6,851 nucleotides of DNA from Nocardia sp. (GTDB lineage Bacteria; Actinomycetota; Actinomycetes; Mycobacteriales; Mycobacteriaceae). Positions 4,792 to 6,851 of the stretch are shown here, in pieces (the stretch's first letter is position 1; the number at the start of each line of letters is the position of its first letter). The notes below the pieces were generated by a model, which had not been told where the DNA came from, did not search any database, and saw only the letters and a program-made list of their open reading frames with translations. Location of the stretch: assembly GCA_013361595.1 (NCBI GenBank), contig JABFXT010000662.1, positions 1-6,851 of the forward strand, read 5' to 3'. The position numbers and the translations under genes were made by a program.

Positions 4792-6321
4792 ATGGACATC
4801 GGCCGTTCCGGTTCCGCGGCGACGGTGGAACGCAGTTGCGCGGTGACCGCCGTCGCGTTCTCGGACAGGCGGCGCCGGGGCGCCCGCCTGATCACCGGGG
4901 AACGGCGGAGCTTCGGCCTGAACCCCGGGCGCACCGTGGTGCACGTTCCGTACCCGCCGCCGGCGGACTGGACCAGGCGGACCCTCACCTGCGGAGTCGC
5001 CCTGCAGTGCGCACCGTCGAAAGACCGTATCGCCCGGTACCGGCTGGACGAGCTGTCGCCCCGCGAACTGGCGGCCCTGACGGTGGTGGAGGGCGCGGTC
5101 GCGCTGGGCTGGATCACGGCCGGATTCCCCGGACTGGTCCCCGAACTACGGCGCATCCTGCCGGAGCTCGAACCCGCCGACCCGGACCTCGACGGCGCCG
5201 AGATCCTTGCGCGCGCTGTCGATCCGGCCCGGTCCGTACGGCATCCGGATCCCCATCCGCTACTGGGGCTTCCGCCGCTGACGCAGGCCGGACGCGGTGC
5301 GCTGTCGGCGGCGCTGCGCCGGATGTACGGACGGATGCCGTGGACCGCGCCGCGCGCCGACTCCTACCGGGCCATGTCGGTACCCGTCGGCGGCGCGGGC
5401 GGGGCACGCAACCCCAACCTGCCACCGCCGAGCCGGCCCGAGGACGACGAGATCGAGATCCGCCCGGATCAGCGCGCGGGTATCCCCTATCCCGAATGGA
5501 ATCTGTGGACGAAACGGTTCCTCCCGGATCACGTCGCGGTCCTGGAACTCCGGCAGCCCCGGCACATCCATACCGCGACACCCGCGGCGGTGGATGTGAC
5601 CCGGTGGTTCCGTCGGCGTACCCAGCGCGCGCTGACCGGCGGACTGGAAGACGGATCCGATCTCGATATCGACCGCTACATCGGCCACTACGTCGATCTG
5701 CGCACCGGCACCGCGACGCAGCCGCGGGTGTTCCGGGAGCTGCTGCCCAGCACCCGCGATGTGGCGACCGCGGTACTGCTGGACGGGAGTTCGTCGCTCG
5801 GCGTGCACCAGGGCCGCACCTTCGCCCTGGAACTGGCCTGCGCGGACGCGTTGTCCCATGCCATGGCCGCGACGGCGGAACAGCACGGGATCTTCGTGTT
5901 CACCGGTAACACCCGGCACCGGGTCGAGGTGCGCTGCCTCAAGGATTTCGACGATCCGCGATTCGTCGACCCCGGCGGCCTGGGCCTGCGGACCGCGGGT
6001 TACACCCGGCTCGGGGCGCCGCTGCGTCATCTCACCGCCCGGTTGCTCGACCGGCCGGCCGGACGTCGGCTGCTCATCGTGATCGGCGACGGACTCATCT
6101 CCGACGAAGGCTACGAAGGCCGATACGCCTGGGCCGATGTCGCGCACGCGGTCGAGGAGGCCGACGAAGCCGGGGTCGCGGTCTACTACCTCGGTGTCGG
6201 CCCCGTCCGGGTGGATCCACTGCCCGTGGTGTTCGGGGAGCGCCGGTCCCGGCGTATCCACCGGGTCGACGAACTGCCCCGGGTGCTCGCTCATGTCCAC
6301 CGTGAACTGGTCACCGCCTGA
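4792..6321 (+). CDS. NorD/CbbO-like von Willebrand factor A domain protein
   Basis: A protein of 509 residues. The N-terminal ~300 residues are mostly helical and include the YPEWN motif (233-237) seen in NorD/CbbO proteins. The C-terminal VWA domain (about 322-505) has a complete metal-ion-dependent adhesion site: DGSSS (Asp331, Ser333, Ser335), the Thr405 of GYTRLG and the Asp433 of IGDG. The segment SDEGYEGRYAWADVAHAVEEA after the last Asp is diagnostic for the NorD/CbbO group. These proteins act in the cytoplasm with a MoxR-type AAA+ ATPase of the NorQ/CbbQ group to activate a metalloenzyme: NorQD is linked to iron insertion into nitric oxide reductase, and CbbQO acts as a Rubisco activase (established knowledge). 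Its partner gene follows 89 nt downstream. The start has only a weak G-rich ribosome binding site. The client is not visible. Confidence 0.88.
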   Translation: MDIGRSGSAATVERSCAVTAVAFSDRRRRGARLITGERRSFGLNPGRTVVHVPYPPPADWTRRTLTCGVALQCAPSKDRIARYRLDELSPRELAALTVVEGAVALGWITAGFPGLVPELRRILPELEPADPDLDGAEILARAVDPARSVRHPDPHPLLGLPPLTQAGRGALSAALRRMYGRMPWTAPRADSYRAMSVPVGGAGGARNPNLPPPSRPEDDEIEIRPDQRAGIPYPEWNLWTKRFLPDHVAVLELRQPRHIHTATPAAVDVTRWFRRRTQRALTGGLEDGSDLDIDRYIGHYVDLRTGTATQPRVFRELLPSTRDVATAVLLDGSSSLGVHQGRTFALELACADALSHAMAATAEQHGIFVFTGNTRHRVEVRCLKDFDDPRFVDPGGLGLRTAGYTRLGAPLRHLTARLLDRPAGRRLLIVIGDGLISDEGYEGRYAWADVAHAVEEADEAGVAVYYLGVGPVRVDPLPVVFGERRSRRIHRVDELPRVLAHVHRELVTA

Positions 6322-6410
6322 CGGGTGTCGCCGGCGGGGACCGTCCGCACTCCGCGCACGGCCGGAACGGATGCGGAGATACGCAGGACGGCCGATATCG
6401 AGAGGTCAGC

Positions 6411-6851
6411 ATGAGCAGCGAATACCAGCCCGCCACCGGTAACGAGATCGCACTGTTCGAACGGGCGTTCCGGCGCCGGATCCCGGTGATGCTCACCGGC
6501 CCGACCGGCTGCGGGAAGACTCGTTTCGTCGAGCATATGGGCCGGCTGCTGGGCCGCTCGGTGGTCACGATCAGCTGTCACGACGATCTGACCAGCTCCG
6601 ATCTGGTCGGCCGGTTCCTGGTGACCGGCGGCGACGTGGTCTGGAACGACGGCCCCCTCACCCGGGCCGTCAAGGACGGCGCGATCTGCTACCTCGACGA
6701 GGTGGTCGAGGCACGGCACGATTCGCTGGCGATCCTGCATTCGCTCACCGATCATCGCCGCGAGCTCTACCTGGATCGCGCGGACGAGGTGGTCCGGGCA
6801 CCGGAGACGTTCATGCTGGTCTGCTCCTACAACCCGGCCTACCGCAGTTCG
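6411..6851 (+). CDS. NorQ/CbbQ-family MoxR AAA+ ATPase (3' end cut by window edge)
   Basis: The 147 visible residues are the N-terminal part of a protein that is usually about 260-290 residues long. The Walker A motif is GPTGCGKT (30-37). The region SCHDDLTSSDLVGRFLV (55-71) is the typical CbbQ/NirQ/NorQ stretch, with a loop GGDVVWNDGPLTRAVKDG. Walker B is ICYLDEVVEAR (Asp96, Glu97). The sensor 1 region is LVCSYNPAYRSS (Asn141). It would form a hexameric ATPase that remodels its client through the VWA partner encoded just upstream. The ATG at 6411 has a good GAGAGG 5 nt upstream. VWA before ATPase is the reverse of the common norQ-norD order. Assignment to the family is firm; the client (nitric oxide reductase, Rubisco or another enzyme) is undetermined. 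Confidence 0.93.
   Translation, partial: MSSEYQPATGNEIALFERAFRRRIPVMLTGPTGCGKTRFVEHMGRLLGRSVVTISCHDDLTSSDLVGRFLVTGGDVVWNDGPLTRAVKDGAICYLDEVVEARHDSLAILHSLTDHRRELYLDRADEVVRAPETFMLVCSYNPAYRSS

Noticed and set aside
3795..5156. Long 453-codon minus-strand ORF opposite the TetR, miniprotein and NorD-like genes
   Set aside because: It is antisense to clear TetR and NorD-like coding sequence, has no recognisable domain and is of low-complexity Arg/Pro/Ser composition. It is a by-product of high GC.
4680..5909. 409-codon plus-strand ORF in another frame of the NorD-like gene
   Set aside because: Composition is Arg/Gly/Pro-rich with no fold pattern, typical of frame-shifted reading of high-GC coding DNA. 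It also overlaps the miniprotein start in the wrong frame.
5260..6300. 346-codon minus-strand ORF opposite the VWA domain
   Set aside because: It is antisense to a VWA domain with intact MIDAS residues and shows no protein family signature of its own.

Overview
The window comes from a high-GC actinobacterium. Nocardia or a close mycolic-acid-containing relative fits best, judging from the strong GC bias at third codon positions, GTG and TTG starts, an apparently leaderless promoter and a CYP157-like P450. No RNA genes, insertion sequences or CRISPR repeats were seen. The genus is inferred from style, not proven.

Left part (1-1083, minus strand): a DUF4097 protein, cut by the window edge, lies downstream of a small regulator that has a long N-terminal region and a C-terminal ribbon-helix-helix (RHH) domain. 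The regulator's promoter carries three tandem 11-bp repeats that cover the -10 box, most of the spacer and the start codon. This looks like an autoregulatory operator.

Middle part (1084-3791): a LysR-type regulator (minus) is divergent from a four-helix DoxX-like membrane protein (plus, GTG start). The DoxX gene converges on a cytochrome P450 (minus, probable TTG start), with a strong hairpin between the two. The P450 resembles the CYP157 family: its K-helix ExxR motif reads EVLF, so the normally invariant arginine is absent.

Right part (3792-6851, plus strand): a TetR-family regulator lies behind an AT-rich operator/promoter region containing TGTCA-T-TGACA and two direct TTGACATTTT repeats. 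It is followed by a 32-residue single-pass membrane miniprotein with an excellent ribosome binding site, then a NorD/CbbO-like von Willebrand A protein with an intact MIDAS site, then a NorQ/CbbQ-family MoxR AAA+ ATPase cut by the window edge. The last two form the known type of ATPase/VWA pair that activates metalloenzymes such as nitric oxide reductase or Rubisco. The enzyme they serve is not in the window and may lie just downstream. The miniprotein could be a small subunit or assembly factor of that enzyme complex (inference).
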